From RGIG3701 sp017403345 (GTDB lineage Bacteria > Planctomycetota > Planctomycetia > Pirellulales > Thermoguttaceae), in assembly GCA_017403345.1 (NCBI GenBank), contig JAFQOH010000236.1, forward strand, positions 1 to 64,000: 64,000 nt of DNA. The letters are read 5' to 3'. Each line of letters starts with the position of its first letter. Position 1 is the stretch's first letter. Below are positions 25,693-34,689 of this stretch, piece by piece. The notes below the pieces were generated by a model that was not told the origin of the DNA, did no database searches, and saw nothing but the letters and a program-made list of their open reading frames with translations. Made by a program: the position numbers and the translations under genes.

Positions 25693-27144
25693 ATGGAAAC
25701 GCTCGTTTATTTGGGTATCGGAGCTCTTCTGGGAGGTGGACTCACGTTCGTCGTTCTTCTTTTTAAAGGGCGCGCTGATACGGTGAAATCGGAAGAAAAA
25801 CTGCTTGCGGCCATTGAAAAAGCGGCAGAGACGAAGGTTTGGTATGAGCGGCTCCTGCAGCAGGCAAACGAGGGGTTTGAAAAAGAACGTGCGGAGTTGG
25901 AAGCCAGAAAAGAAGCGGAAGTATTGAAACTTCAGGAACAGTTGGCCCGCGAGATGCAGTTTTTTGAGGAACGTCTTGAAGAAACGCGAGTACGTGCCGA
26001 GGAGGAGCTGCGGAAGGTCCAGGAGGATGCCCAGCTGCGCTGGACCCAAACTCTGAAACTCTTGAAAGCGGAGGTTGCCGGGCTGTCGGCAGAGCATCTG
26101 GAATCGCAGCAGAAGAAACTTCAGGAATCGAATCAGGAAAATGTCGATCGACTCCTTCTCCCGCTTCGTGAAAAGATCCAGAATTTCACCGACGCCTTTT
26201 CCCGCCATCAGACCCAGCAGGCGGAGCTGAAAACGACGGTCGAACAGGTGGTTCGAGGATTAACGGAACAGACGCTGCTTCTTCGGAAGGATACGGAGGA
26301 GCTTACGCGCGCGCTGAAAGCAGATCCCAAAAAACAGGGAAACTGGGGAGAAGCGGTCCTGAAAAACATTCTGGACGCCTCCGGATTGACGGAAGGACGT
26401 GACTTTTTCATTCAGGCGCATGAGAAAGATGAAGACGGAAAGACGCTCATTCCGGACATCAAGATCCGTCTGCCGCGCTGTGCGGAAACCATCGGCAGCG
26501 TTTCTGACGGTGAAAATGGAGCGCGTGGGCTGGAAGAGCAGTTTTTGATCGTGGATTCGAAAGTTTCCATCACGCACTACCTAGCTTTCATGATGGCGGA
26601 GGATGAAAATGAACGAGAGAGTGCTGTCCGGAAGCATGTGCAGTCCGTGAAAAAACACATAGACGAGCTTTCCGAAAAAAATTATGCTGGGAAATTGAAA
26701 GGCACTGTCGGCTGCGTCCTGATGTTCATCCCGAATGAAGGAAGCTGGCTGCTCGCAATGGAAAGGGAACCGGGGCTGCTTGTGGAAGCGTACCGGAAAC
26801 GCGTTCTGCTGGTGAATCCTGCGACGCTCATGCTTGCCCTCAACACGATCCGGCTCATCTGGCAGGGACACCAACAGGCGGAAAATGTGCGCAAGATCAT
26901 CGACAGCGCGACGCGGATCTACGAAAAGTTTGCCGGGATCTCCGAAAATTTCGTCCGTCTCGGCACGGCGTTAGACTCTGCACGGGATGTGTACTCGCAC
27001 ACCCAAAAACAGTTTGTGGCCGGACGCGGAAATCTTGTACGTCAATTCGAAAATTGGAAGGAACTTGGGATCCAGAGTACCAAACAGCTCCATCCTAGGC
27101 TTTTGGAGGAAGCCCAGAATGGTGCGGGATCGGAAACAGACTGA
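25693..27144 (+). CDS. rmuC: DNA recombination protein RmuC
   Basis: RmuC is a putative nuclease that limits recombination at inverted repeats. The 483-residue protein has an N-terminal TM helix (LVYLGIGALLGGGLTFVVLL), a long coiled coil (about 30-190, rich in Glu, Leu, Lys, Gln) and the PD-(D/E)XK-like RmuC domain (about 200-430) with GNWGEAVLKNILDASGL, LIPDIKIRLP and FLIVDSKVSIT, the usual metal-binding region. AGGAGGATCGTGA precedes the start. Given the many repeats in this window, a recombination-limiting protein is of contextual interest, though rmuC is widespread. Convergent with the next gene, with an 18-bp gap. Confidence 0.94.
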   Translation: METLVYLGIGALLGGGLTFVVLLFKGRADTVKSEEKLLAAIEKAAETKVWYERLLQQANEGFEKERAELEARKEAEVLKLQEQLAREMQFFEERLEETRVRAEEELRKVQEDAQLRWTQTLKLLKAEVAGLSAEHLESQQKKLQESNQENVDRLLLPLREKIQNFTDAFSRHQTQQAELKTTVEQVVRGLTEQTLLLRKDTEELTRALKADPKKQGNWGEAVLKNILDASGLTEGRDFFIQAHEKDEDGKTLIPDIKIRLPRCAETIGSVSDGENGARGLEEQFLIVDSKVSITHYLAFMMAEDENERESAVRKHVQSVKKHIDELSEKNYAGKLKGTVGCVLMFIPNEGSWLLAMEREPGLLVEAYRKRVLLVNPATLMLALNTIRLIWQGHQQAENVRKIIDSATRIYEKFAGISENFVRLGTALDSARDVYSHTQKQFVAGRGNLVRQFENWKELGIQSTKQLHPRLLEEAQNGAGSETD

Positions 27145-27162
27145 ATCCCGTTCTCACGTGCG

Positions 27163-29238
27163 TCAAAGTTCCAGGAAACGGATCTGTTTTTCCATGATCA
27201 GGAGCGCAAGGATCAGGTACGTGTGATTTTTGCCTTCATTGTGCGCACGCACGACCTCACGGATCGTATCCGGATGGATGATCCCGCGTCCGGAGAGTCC
27301 GCCGTCTTCCAAAAGCAGACGCCGCACGAGTGGTTTCAGATCGGAACGAAGCCAAAGTCCCATTTTTTCGTACGGCTGAGTTCCGGGAACGTTGAGTTTG
27401 GCGAGGATCCGCTGATGCAGATGCGCGGCTTTCTGAACGATCGGCCAAGCGCCGATGAACGTGCCGGTATTTACGTTGCGGACCTTGAGAAAATCAGGAC
27501 GCCAGCGTTTTAGGATCTGATGCTGGATCGTTTCTCCCATGCGGTACTTTGTGGGGAGGCGGAGAATGGCGTCTGCGATCCCGCGGCTGAGGAACGGAAG
27601 ACGCACATTGACGTGGGAGTCGAATTTGCGCATCGAAAGCGGGATCTCACGGAAAACACGCTGTGCAAGATAGAGATGCCAGATCGCTCCTTCACGTTCT
27701 TCGCCGGTCTCGTCGATCGCGCGGTAAAGTGAATCCCGAGCGATCCGCGTACATTCCGAGCGCGGGATCCCAAGGAGAAGATCCGAGTTGACTCCGTCCA
27801 GCATGTACGCCTGAAGGTGCTGGAATGCCCAGATCTTTGGCGAAAGACGTCCTTCCGCCATCGTTTTCCGTTCCTCTTCGGTCATCGAAAACGCATACGC
27901 TTTGCTCATGTGGAAAAGTTCTCCGGCATGCCCGCGGAAAAGGGTTCGGATCTGTATTTCACGATAAAAATCAAGTGTCGGGATGACGATACTCGAGGAA
28001 AGGTACTGCCCATCCGTCAGACGCACCATCTCTGTGAGTGAGTTTTCATACTTTTGCAGAAAATTCGGATTCAGTTCGTAATTGAAATGCTGCGTGCCTA
28101 CACACTTTGCAAGCTGTGCCGCAAGCAGGTGGTCTGCGCTTCCAGGGACACCAAGCGCGACGGACTTCATCTTTTCCTGGATCTCTGAGGGAAGAAGTCC
28201 TAAAATGGAACGTGCATCAAGCCCCCCTGAAAGAGAGATGCCGAACCCGGTCATACCGTTTTCGTTGAGCGTGTATTTTTCTCCCTGCTGACGGACCGAC
28301 ATTCGGAACGCCTCGGCAACTTCGTCCACCGTGCTGGCTGGACCGCCGACAGGAAAAGAAGCGTAACGCGTACGCGTGACCTGACCAGTTTGCCGATCCC
28401 ACGTAAAGAAACCGGACGGAGGGAGAACTTCGATCCCTTCGATACTCGTGTGAGTATGCAGATAGTGGCCCCACGTGAAGAAATCGACCAGCGCTTCCCG
28501 ATTTATTTTCCGACTTACCGCGGGGCACTGGAGCAGCGTTTTGAGCTGCGGCGCAAAAAGGAAACCATCTGCCGTCTGGGTCCAGTAAAGAGGACGCGTT
28601 GCGAATTGGTCACAGAAGATCGAAAGTACCTGATTTCGCGAGTCCCAGAGCACTCCTTGAAAACGCCCTTCCACGTTTGCGAGAAATTCTTTGCCGTAAG
28701 TCAGAAGCCCATCCAGAAGCCGCTCGGCAACTGTAATTGGAGCGGATCCATCTTTCAGAGAAACGTTCTGCACGCAGGAATTTGGAACGCTCTGCTGCAC
28801 TGGTGTGTCGGCGTTGACGGCGGGTTCCTGAACGCGGAGTTCCTGTGCGTGGATCTCTGGAGCGTCGGCGTTGACGGCGGGTTCCTGAACGCAGGGGGCC
28901 TGTGCGTGGATCTCCGGTGTGTCGGCGTTGACGGCGGGTTCCTGAACGCAGGGGGCCTGTGCGTGGATCTCTGGAGCGTCGGCGTTGACGGCAGTCTGAA
29001 TATTCAGTGTGATGGAATTGTCAGCCGCTGGGGTCGGCATTTTGAAGATCTCACCGTAAAGAAGGAGCGTAAAATCCCCCCGTACGGCACACTCGCCAAG
29101 GTCTTTCAGCCCGCAGGTTGCGAGATTATGGCGTGAAAATCGAGTCTCATACCATGGGTAGAGCTGCGCAAAACGGAGCATTTGAGGGAAGATATCTGAA
29201 GCAAGCGGTGAACCAACGATTCCTAAAATTCCAGCCAT
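27163..29238 (-). CDS. asparagine-synthase-like protein, Cys2 absent, with repeat insertion
   Basis: Asparagine-synthase homologues pair an N-terminal glutamine amidotransferase with a C-terminal ATP-pyrophosphatase domain. Here the N-terminus is MAGILGIVG, so the nucleophile Cys2 of active amidotransferases is Ala. After GEIFKMPT the domain is interrupted (about residues 75-160) by some four copies of a 19-residue unit such as AVNADAPEIHAQAPCVQEP. The synthetase domain starts near 290 with the PP-loop SLSGGLDARS, differing from the standard SGGLDSS. Such homologues often sit in surface-polysaccharide or peptide-modification loci; adjacency to galE, Wzt and a methyltransferase agrees. It probably forms an amide or adenylated product with another nitrogen donor, but the substrate is unknown. 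Confidence 0.83.
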   Translation of the reverse strand: MAGILGIVGSPLASDIFPQMLRFAQLYPWYETRFSRHNLATCGLKDLGECAVRGDFTLLLYGEIFKMPTPAADNSITLNIQTAVNADAPEIHAQAPCVQEPAVNADTPEIHAQAPCVQEPAVNADAPEIHAQELRVQEPAVNADTPVQQSVPNSCVQNVSLKDGSAPITVAERLLDGLLTYGKEFLANVEGRFQGVLWDSRNQVLSIFCDQFATRPLYWTQTADGFLFAPQLKTLLQCPAVSRKINREALVDFFTWGHYLHTHTSIEGIEVLPPSGFFTWDRQTGQVTRTRYASFPVGGPASTVDEVAEAFRMSVRQQGEKYTLNENGMTGFGISLSGGLDARSILGLLPSEIQEKMKSVALGVPGSADHLLAAQLAKCVGTQHFNYELNPNFLQKYENSLTEMVRLTDGQYLSSSIVIPTLDFYREIQIRTLFRGHAGELFHMSKAYAFSMTEEERKTMAEGRLSPKIWAFQHLQAYMLDGVNSDLLLGIPRSECTRIARDSLYRAIDETGEEREGAIWHLYLAQRVFREIPLSMRKFDSHVNVRLPFLSRGIADAILRLPTKYRMGETIQHQILKRWRPDFLKVRNVNTGTFIGAWPIVQKAAHLHQRILAKLNVPGTQPYEKMGLWLRSDLKPLVRRLLLEDGGLSGRGIIHPDTIREVVRAHNEGKNHTYLILALLIMEKQIRFLEL
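28790..29010. repeat. 57-bp coding repeat in the asparagine-synthase-like gene
   Basis: Three to four units of 57 bp, near-identical (for example GGCGTTGACGGCGGGTTCCT and GCGTGGATCTC segments), encode a 19-residue repeat inserted in the amidotransferase domain. Units differ by few substitutions. Confidence 0.88.
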
Positions 29239-29444
29239 GACGAATTCCTTTTCTGCGTTTTCTATTTGATTTTCCCGAAATCTGAACGTAATGTAGTGTG
29301 TGCAGCCGCCTGTAAGATCAGGTCTCTAAGGCGACAATTCTGTATTTTACCAGAAATCGTATGAAAAGTAAACCCAACTTCATGGAAAAACGAAAAAATC
29401 ATGCTCTTTTCTCTGCTTTTCTTAAAATTTTATTTTTGCGGGGC

Positions 29445-29472
29445 TTGTCGAAATTTGAAAAAAGAGTAAAAT
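29445..29472 (+). promoter_or_regulatory. promoter of galE
   Basis: TTGTCG (29445-29450), 16-bp spacer and TAAAAT (29467-29472), preceded by GGGGC as at dapB. The roughly 94-bp leader contains an 18-bp direct repeat, AGTGCCTAGTATTTAAAA (29511-29528) and AGTACCTGATATTTAAAA (29530-29547), directly before the ribosome site. Confidence 0.6.
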
Positions 29473-29565
29473 GAAAACTTAGAAACAGCGAAATATTTCG
29501 TTTCTTTCAAAGTGCCTAGTATTTAAAAGAGTACCTGATATTTAAAACTGAAAAGGAGAGAGAAA

Positions 29566-30549
29566 ATGAAAGTCCTCGTGACCGGAGGTGCCGGATATAT
29601 TGGAAGCGTGACGGTTGAGAAGCTCGTAGAGGCTGGATATGATGTGGTGGTTTTTGATAATTTATATCAGGGGCACCGAGAGGCAGTGCATCCTAAAGCG
29701 GAGTTTGTGCTCGGCGATCTGGCGAAGAAAGAGGATATCCTTTCGGCTCTGCAGACCCACAAACCGGACGCAGTCATGCACTTTGCGGCTTATTCGCTCG
29801 TTGGCGAGTCGGTTCAAGATCCGTTTAAGTATCTTGGAGAAAACGTTTCCAATGCCGCGAATCTCCTTTCTGCGATGCTCGAAACGGGGATCGACAAATT
29901 CATCCTTTCCAGTACCGCGAATCTCTTTGACGATCCGGAATCGATGCCGATCACCGAGAAGGAACGCATCGTGCCGGGCAGTCCGTACGGTGAATCCAAA
30001 GCCATCATCGAGCGTTACCTCTACTGGCTGGACCGTGTGAAGGGATTTCGTTACGTTGCACTGCGCTACTTTAATGCTGCCGGCGCGAGCGAGGAACGCG
30101 GAGAGGCGCATGATCCGGAGTGCCATCTCATTCCGCTCGTGCTTCAGGTCGCGCAGGGAAAACGCGAGAAGATCATGGTTTTTGGCGACGATTACGATAC
30201 GCCGGACGGAACGTGCATCCGCGACTACATCCACATCGCGGACCTCGCGCAGGCGCACATTCTCGCGCTTGAAAAACTGCTCAAAGGCGGCGAGAGCTGC
30301 AAATATAATCTCGGGAACGGGCAGGGGTACTCCGTCAAGCAGGTCATCGAGACGGCACGCGAAGTCACCGGCCATCCCATTCCGGCAGAGATCACTCCCC
30401 GCCGTGAAGGCGACCCGGCTGTGCTCATTGCCGGAAGCGAAACGATCCGCCGCGAACTCGGCTGGGATCCGCAGTTCCCAGACCTGAGATCGATCATTCA
30501 GAGTGCGTGGAATTGGCACGTTAAGCATCCGAATGGATACGAAAACTGA
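29566..30549 (+). CDS. galE: UDP-glucose 4-epimerase
   Basis: GalE interconverts UDP-glucose and UDP-galactose with bound NAD, supplying galactose for LPS or capsule or funnelling galactose into glycolysis. The 327-residue protein shows TGGAGYIGS at the N-terminus, FDNLYQGH, HFAAYSLVGES, SSTANLFDDPE (catalytic Ser/Thr region; usual form SSTAAVYG), the YGESK catalytic pair near 146-150 and RYFNAAGAS. AAGGAGAGAGAAA precedes the start. It is followed 8 bp later by the first acetylxylan esterase, so these may be cotranscribed. Length is slightly shorter than the usual 330-340 residues. Confidence 0.94.
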   Translation: MKVLVTGGAGYIGSVTVEKLVEAGYDVVVFDNLYQGHREAVHPKAEFVLGDLAKKEDILSALQTHKPDAVMHFAAYSLVGESVQDPFKYLGENVSNAANLLSAMLETGIDKFILSSTANLFDDPESMPITEKERIVPGSPYGESKAIIERYLYWLDRVKGFRYVALRYFNAAGASEERGEAHDPECHLIPLVLQVAQGKREKIMVFGDDYDTPDGTCIRDYIHIADLAQAHILALEKLLKGGESCKYNLGNGQGYSVKQVIETAREVTGHPIPAEITPRREGDPAVLIAGSETIRRELGWDPQFPDLRSIIQSAWNWHVKHPNGYEN

Positions 30550-30557
30550 GCGGGACC

Positions 30558-31820
30558 GTGACGAAATTTTCCATTTCGATCGAGCCGCAGCGTAAAGAGC
30601 GCGTTTTCCGGTGCGGCGAACAGGCGGAGATGCGGATCTGCATGACGGATGATGCTGGGAGACCCGCGGATTCCGGGAGGCTTTCTCTGCACTTTCAGAA
30701 CGATTTCGGCGAAACGGTGAGCCGGCACGAATTTGCTCTCCGGGACGCTGAGCCGATCTGCGTTTCCGAAACGCTCGCGCATCCTGCTTTTCTTACCCTC
30801 ACGGCCGTCTTTGAGCCGGAGATGGAAAGGCATTCGGAGCTCGAAGGGGAAGGTGCTGCGTTTTTAGAAACTGCCGGTTTTGCGTTTGATCCGGAAAAGA
30901 TCACGCCTGGTCAGGAAATGCCGGAAGATTTCTTTTCGTTTTGGAAAGAGCGTTTAGCCCTTCAAAATGCGCTGTCTGACGCCGTTCATCTGGAAGAGAC
31001 CGTCTCGCACAGTACGAGTTCCATGAAGATCTTTCAAGTCACGATCCCCACACTTGACGGAGAATGCCGTTTCGGCTGGCTCGCGCTTCCGAAAAAGAAA
31101 CCGGGGCCGTTTCCTGCAATGGTCATGGTTCCCGGTGCGGGGCCAGGAAGCGGTCCCGTACGGAGCCGTGTCAGTAAAGGGACGGCTGTTTTGGTGCTGA
31201 ATGTCTTTCCGTATCCAGTGGATCTTGATCCGGAACGCCGTCGTGTGCAGTTTGAGACTTTTGAGCGGGAACAGTGCGGCAGGAGACGGTACGTCTGGAA
31301 AAATGCGATGGACCGAGAGTCCTACTTTCATCGGAATTCCATCCTTGCGGCCTGCCGGGCGGTTGATTTTCTTGCGTCGATGCCGGAGGTGGATGCGTCG
31401 CGCATCGGATTCTCCGGTGTGAGCCAAGGGGGATTTTACGGTCTTGCGCTTGCTGCGCTTTCGCCGCATCTTTCTGCCGTCGTTTCGAGTATTCCGGGTT
31501 ACTGCGACCATGGGGCGGCACTGGCAGGGAGAGCTCCGGGCGGTTCCAAACTCTACGAAAACGTACAGGATCCTGCCGTTCAAAAAGTGGGACCGTACTT
31601 TGACGGGGTGAATTTTGCCCGTTTCGTGCACACGCCGATACGTATGACTGCGGGATTTCGGGATCCCGTTTGCAATCCGTCAACGGTCTACGCTGCATTT
31701 AATCAGATTCCGTCGCCGGACAAAGCGGTCGCGCATGAGCTTCTCGGCGGGCATGAGACCGGAGAAATGCACGCTTTGGCGCAGGAATGGCTCCGAAAAC
31801 GGCTCGGGATCCCGGAATGA
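30558..31820 (+). CDS. acetylxylan esterase (AXE1 family), cytoplasmic form
   Basis: AXE1/CE7 esterases remove acetyl groups from xylan oligomers and similar acetylated compounds. The 420-residue protein starts at a GTG only 8 bp after galE. A beta-sandwich N-terminal region (about 1-95) is followed by the alpha/beta hydrolase domain with nucleophile elbow GFSGVSQGG (near 285), Asp in GFRDPVCNPS (near 370) and His in LGGHETGE (near 398), giving a full Ser-Asp-His triad. There is no signal peptide, so it should act inside the cell on imported acetylated sugars. It is a paralogue of the next gene. Confidence 0.88.
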   Translation: MTKFSISIEPQRKERVFRCGEQAEMRICMTDDAGRPADSGRLSLHFQNDFGETVSRHEFALRDAEPICVSETLAHPAFLTLTAVFEPEMERHSELEGEGAAFLETAGFAFDPEKITPGQEMPEDFFSFWKERLALQNALSDAVHLEETVSHSTSSMKIFQVTIPTLDGECRFGWLALPKKKPGPFPAMVMVPGAGPGSGPVRSRVSKGTAVLVLNVFPYPVDLDPERRRVQFETFEREQCGRRRYVWKNAMDRESYFHRNSILAACRAVDFLASMPEVDASRIGFSGVSQGGFYGLALAALSPHLSAVVSSIPGYCDHGAALAGRAPGGSKLYENVQDPAVQKVGPYFDGVNFARFVHTPIRMTAGFRDPVCNPSTVYAAFNQIPSPDKAVAHELLGGHETGEMHALAQEWLRKRLGIPE

Positions 31821-31912
31821 GTATTTGCTTTTGGATCGAATTTTGCCCGAATTTTGCCCAAATTTTGGAAGGTCCTTGATTTTTTACCAGCCTTTAGTTT
31901 GAGGGAGTTCTC

Positions 31913-33172
31913 ATGAAAAAAATGCTTTCTTTGATTTTTCTCTTTGCGTTCGTCGCGTCTGTATGGGCGGATGCCGCAAAGGTGGAAGTCGATTTGGACC
32001 GAGGATCGCACACGTACACGCTGAACGAGTCGGCGAATTTCATCATTTCGGTCCTCGACGAAAACGGTGCGGCCGTGACGGAAGGGTCCGTCGAGCTGAT
32101 CTTTCAGAATGATTTCCGCAAGGAACTGCGCCGTGAAACGCGGGATCTTTCCGCGGCGAATCCGCTGACCGTTTCCGGAAAAATGGACGTGCCGGGCTTT
32201 TTGAGTCTCCGGGCAGTCTGCGGAAAAGTCTCCGGCCTTGGCGGTGCTGGTTTTGAACCGGAAAAGATCCAGCCTGCGCAGCCGATGCCCGACGATTTCT
32301 GGACCTACTGGCGCGGGCTTCAAAAGAAACTCCGTGAAGAAGTTCCTGCGGACTTGCAGCTCGAGAAGATCGACTCCCTTTCCGACTCCGCGCAGACGAT
32401 CTACCGGATCAGCATGGCGACGTTTGACGGTCAGCGTGCGCACGGATTTCTGGCAGTCCCAGCAGGTGAGGGACCTTTCCCGGTCCTCGTGTCCGTTTCG
32501 TGGGCGGGACCTGGATTTGGACCGGAAACACGACTGGCGAAAGAGGGATTCGTCGTTCTGAGTATGCCGATCTTTCCGTACCCGGTGGGGCTGACGCAGG
32601 AAGAACGCCAGAAACAGTACGACGAATTCAACGAAAAACTTGGGATCCGCTACTGCTACCACGGTGCGCCGGACCGGGAACACTACTTCTTCCGGAATGC
32701 CTATCTCGGGATCGACCGCGTGATGGACTACGTGCTTGATCGGCCGGACACGGATGACTCGCGCGTTGGATACTACGGAACGAGCCAGGGGGGCGGAAGT
32801 GCTCTGATCCTCGGCGGTTTGAACGGAAAGTTCACGCACATCAGCGGAAATGTTCCCGCGATCTGTGACCACGGCGGCGCGAAACTCGGCCGAAGTCCCG
32901 GATGGCCGAAACTCTATGATACGGTACAGGCGGAAGGTGTGGAGGAAATGGGTCCCTACTTTGATGCCGTCAATTTTGCGCGCGGGATCCAGTGCCCGGT
33001 CCGTTTAACGGTTGGATTCATCGACACGACGTGCAGTCCAAGCTCGGTCTACGCTGCGTTCAACGTCATTCCGGCGAAGGATAAAGCGATCCTCACGGAG
33101 CCGCATCGCGGACACGCAACTGGCACGCAGGCGGGAGTCGTCATGCAGTGGGTCAAAGGGTGCGTGAAGTAA
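31913..33172 (+). CDS. acetylxylan esterase (AXE1 family), exported form
   Basis: A tandem paralogue of the previous gene, 419 residues, with a signal peptide (MKKMLSLIFLFAFVASVWAD). It keeps the N-terminal beta domain, the GTSQGG nucleophile motif (near 286), Asp in GFIDTTCSPSS and His in HRGHATGT. The pair therefore appears split into a periplasmic or secreted enzyme and a cytoplasmic one, which could deacetylate xylan fragments before and after uptake. The 92-bp gap to the upstream gene contains GAATTTTGCCC twice plus a partial third copy, and TTGAGGGAGTTCTC provides the ribosome site. The 33173-33400 gap afterwards holds no gene I can see. Confidence 0.89.
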   Translation: MKKMLSLIFLFAFVASVWADAAKVEVDLDRGSHTYTLNESANFIISVLDENGAAVTEGSVELIFQNDFRKELRRETRDLSAANPLTVSGKMDVPGFLSLRAVCGKVSGLGGAGFEPEKIQPAQPMPDDFWTYWRGLQKKLREEVPADLQLEKIDSLSDSAQTIYRISMATFDGQRAHGFLAVPAGEGPFPVLVSVSWAGPGFGPETRLAKEGFVVLSMPIFPYPVGLTQEERQKQYDEFNEKLGIRYCYHGAPDREHYFFRNAYLGIDRVMDYVLDRPDTDDSRVGYYGTSQGGGSALILGGLNGKFTHISGNVPAICDHGGAKLGRSPGWPKLYDTVQAEGVEEMGPYFDAVNFARGIQCPVRLTVGFIDTTCSPSSVYAAFNVIPAKDKAILTEPHRGHATGTQAGVVMQWVKGCVK

Positions 33173-33400
33173 TGGAATTTCCTTAACTGTTCCACAACTG
33201 CTCGACTTTCCCTGAAGCTGCGGCGCTGCAGGCTGCGAAATCTGCTTCATTTCTCCTGCGGCTTCGGAAGCGGAACTCATCGTGCGAAATGTGAAATGGC
33301 GAAGCGGACTTCCGTACAGGGGGTGGGAGTTTAAGTTCTTTTGGGAATGTGCCGATAAAAAGGGAAAGTATGTTTATGGGAATTCGGCAGGTCAGTAAAA

Positions 33401-34687
33401 ATGGCGATCGCACTTGAATTAAATCATGTTTGGAAAAAGTTCCATCGGGGGGAGTTTCACGATTCACTGCGCGATGCGATCCCTGCATTGCTGAAAGGCC
33501 TCGCGGGATTTGGTCCTCGCCGGGATGAACTTTCAAAGAAGGATTTTTGGGCGCTTTCCGACGTCGATTTCAAAGTGGAAGAAGGGGAACGTCTCGGGAT
33601 CATCGGCCATAATGGTGCGGGAAAAAGCACGCTTTTGAAGATCCTTTCCCAAATCATCGCCCCCAACCGCGGCTCGATGAAGGTCCACGGACGACTTCGT
33701 GCGTTGATCGAAGTCGGTGCGGGATTTCACGGAGACTTGACCGGCCGTGAGAATATCTACCTCAATGGCGCGATCCTCGGCATGACCCGGCAGGAGATCG
33801 ACCGGAATTTCGACTCGATCGTTGATTTCTCCGGCGTGGAAGCCTTCCTTGACACTCCGGTCAAACGTTACTCCTCCGGCATGGCGGCACGCTTGGGATT
33901 CGCCGTCGCAGCACACTTGGAACCGGACATCCTGATCGTGGATGAGGTGCTTTCCGTTGGCGATTCGCAATTCCAGAAAAAATGCCTCGGCAAGATGAAA
34001 GACGTGGCGAATGCCGGCCGGACCGTCCTTTTCGTCTCGCACAACATGGCCGCCGTCCGCCAGCTTTGCTCACGCGCGATCCTCCTGAAAAAGGGAGAAC
34101 TCATTGACGACGGTGCTCCGGAAGACGTGATCGGCCGGTATCTGAAAGGATGGGACGAAGAGGGATCGGCCCGTCAGCGTGATCACTATGAGCTTCGTGC
34201 GGGAGACGGACGCGCACGGATCAAAAAAGTACTGCTCGGCAATTCGCCGGATCAGCTTTCGCCGGTCTATATCGCAGATATTGGACGCGAACTTTTCGTG
34301 GAAGTTGAGTATGAATCGTTTGCGCCTGTTCAAAATCCGGTCATTCAGGTCGTTTTCGGAAATGTGATGGATTATGTTTTCGAGATCAACACCTACATCA
34401 CACCTAGAAGACTTTCCAAGCTGAAAAAGAGCGGCAAGATCCTTTTTCATATTCCGGAAGTACAGCTTAGTCCTGGCGAATATCCGCTTTACGTTACGAT
34501 CAAGGAGCAGGGGGCCTTCCGCGGAAGTTTGGCTCTGGTGGATGAATGGACGCAGGCTGCTCTTTTGAACGTAAGTGCGCAAAATATGTATGGATACGAT
34601 TTGTCCAAAGGGTACTATGGACGGACTTTCAGTCATTTTTCATGGCTGGAGTCTACGGCAGATCCAATCGATTTTGAGTTGGAGTGA
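33401..34687 (+). CDS. polysaccharide ABC transporter ATP-binding protein, Wzt-like
   Basis: Wzt/KpsT-type ATPases drive export of O-antigen or teichoic-acid-type polymers. Residues about 1-250 form the nucleotide-binding domain: Walker A GHNGAGKST near 68, EVGAGFHGDLTGRENIYLNG (the family-specific segment), signature YSSGM near 156 and Walker B ILIVDEVLSVGD near 177. Residues about 275-425 match the C-terminal beta-sandwich that in Wzt recognises the modified glycan end. The required permease (Wzm) is not adjacent in this window, which is unusual. The stop codon is almost immediately followed by the methyltransferase, so the two are probably cotranslated, like Wzt with chain-terminating methyltransferases such as WbdD. 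Confidence 0.9.
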   Translation: MAIALELNHVWKKFHRGEFHDSLRDAIPALLKGLAGFGPRRDELSKKDFWALSDVDFKVEEGERLGIIGHNGAGKSTLLKILSQIIAPNRGSMKVHGRLRALIEVGAGFHGDLTGRENIYLNGAILGMTRQEIDRNFDSIVDFSGVEAFLDTPVKRYSSGMAARLGFAVAAHLEPDILIVDEVLSVGDSQFQKKCLGKMKDVANAGRTVLFVSHNMAAVRQLCSRAILLKKGELIDDGAPEDVIGRYLKGWDEEGSARQRDHYELRAGDGRARIKKVLLGNSPDQLSPVYIADIGRELFVEVEYESFAPVQNPVIQVVFGNVMDYVFEINTYITPRRLSKLKKSGKILFHIPEVQLSPGEYPLYVTIKEQGAFRGSLALVDEWTQAALLNVSAQNMYGYDLSKGYYGRTFSHFSWLESTADPIDFELE

Positions 34688-34689
34688 GT

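Noticed and set aside
29239..29565. Possible riboswitch upstream of galE
   Set aside because: Only a promoter and an 18-bp direct repeat are seen; no recognisable aptamer fold.
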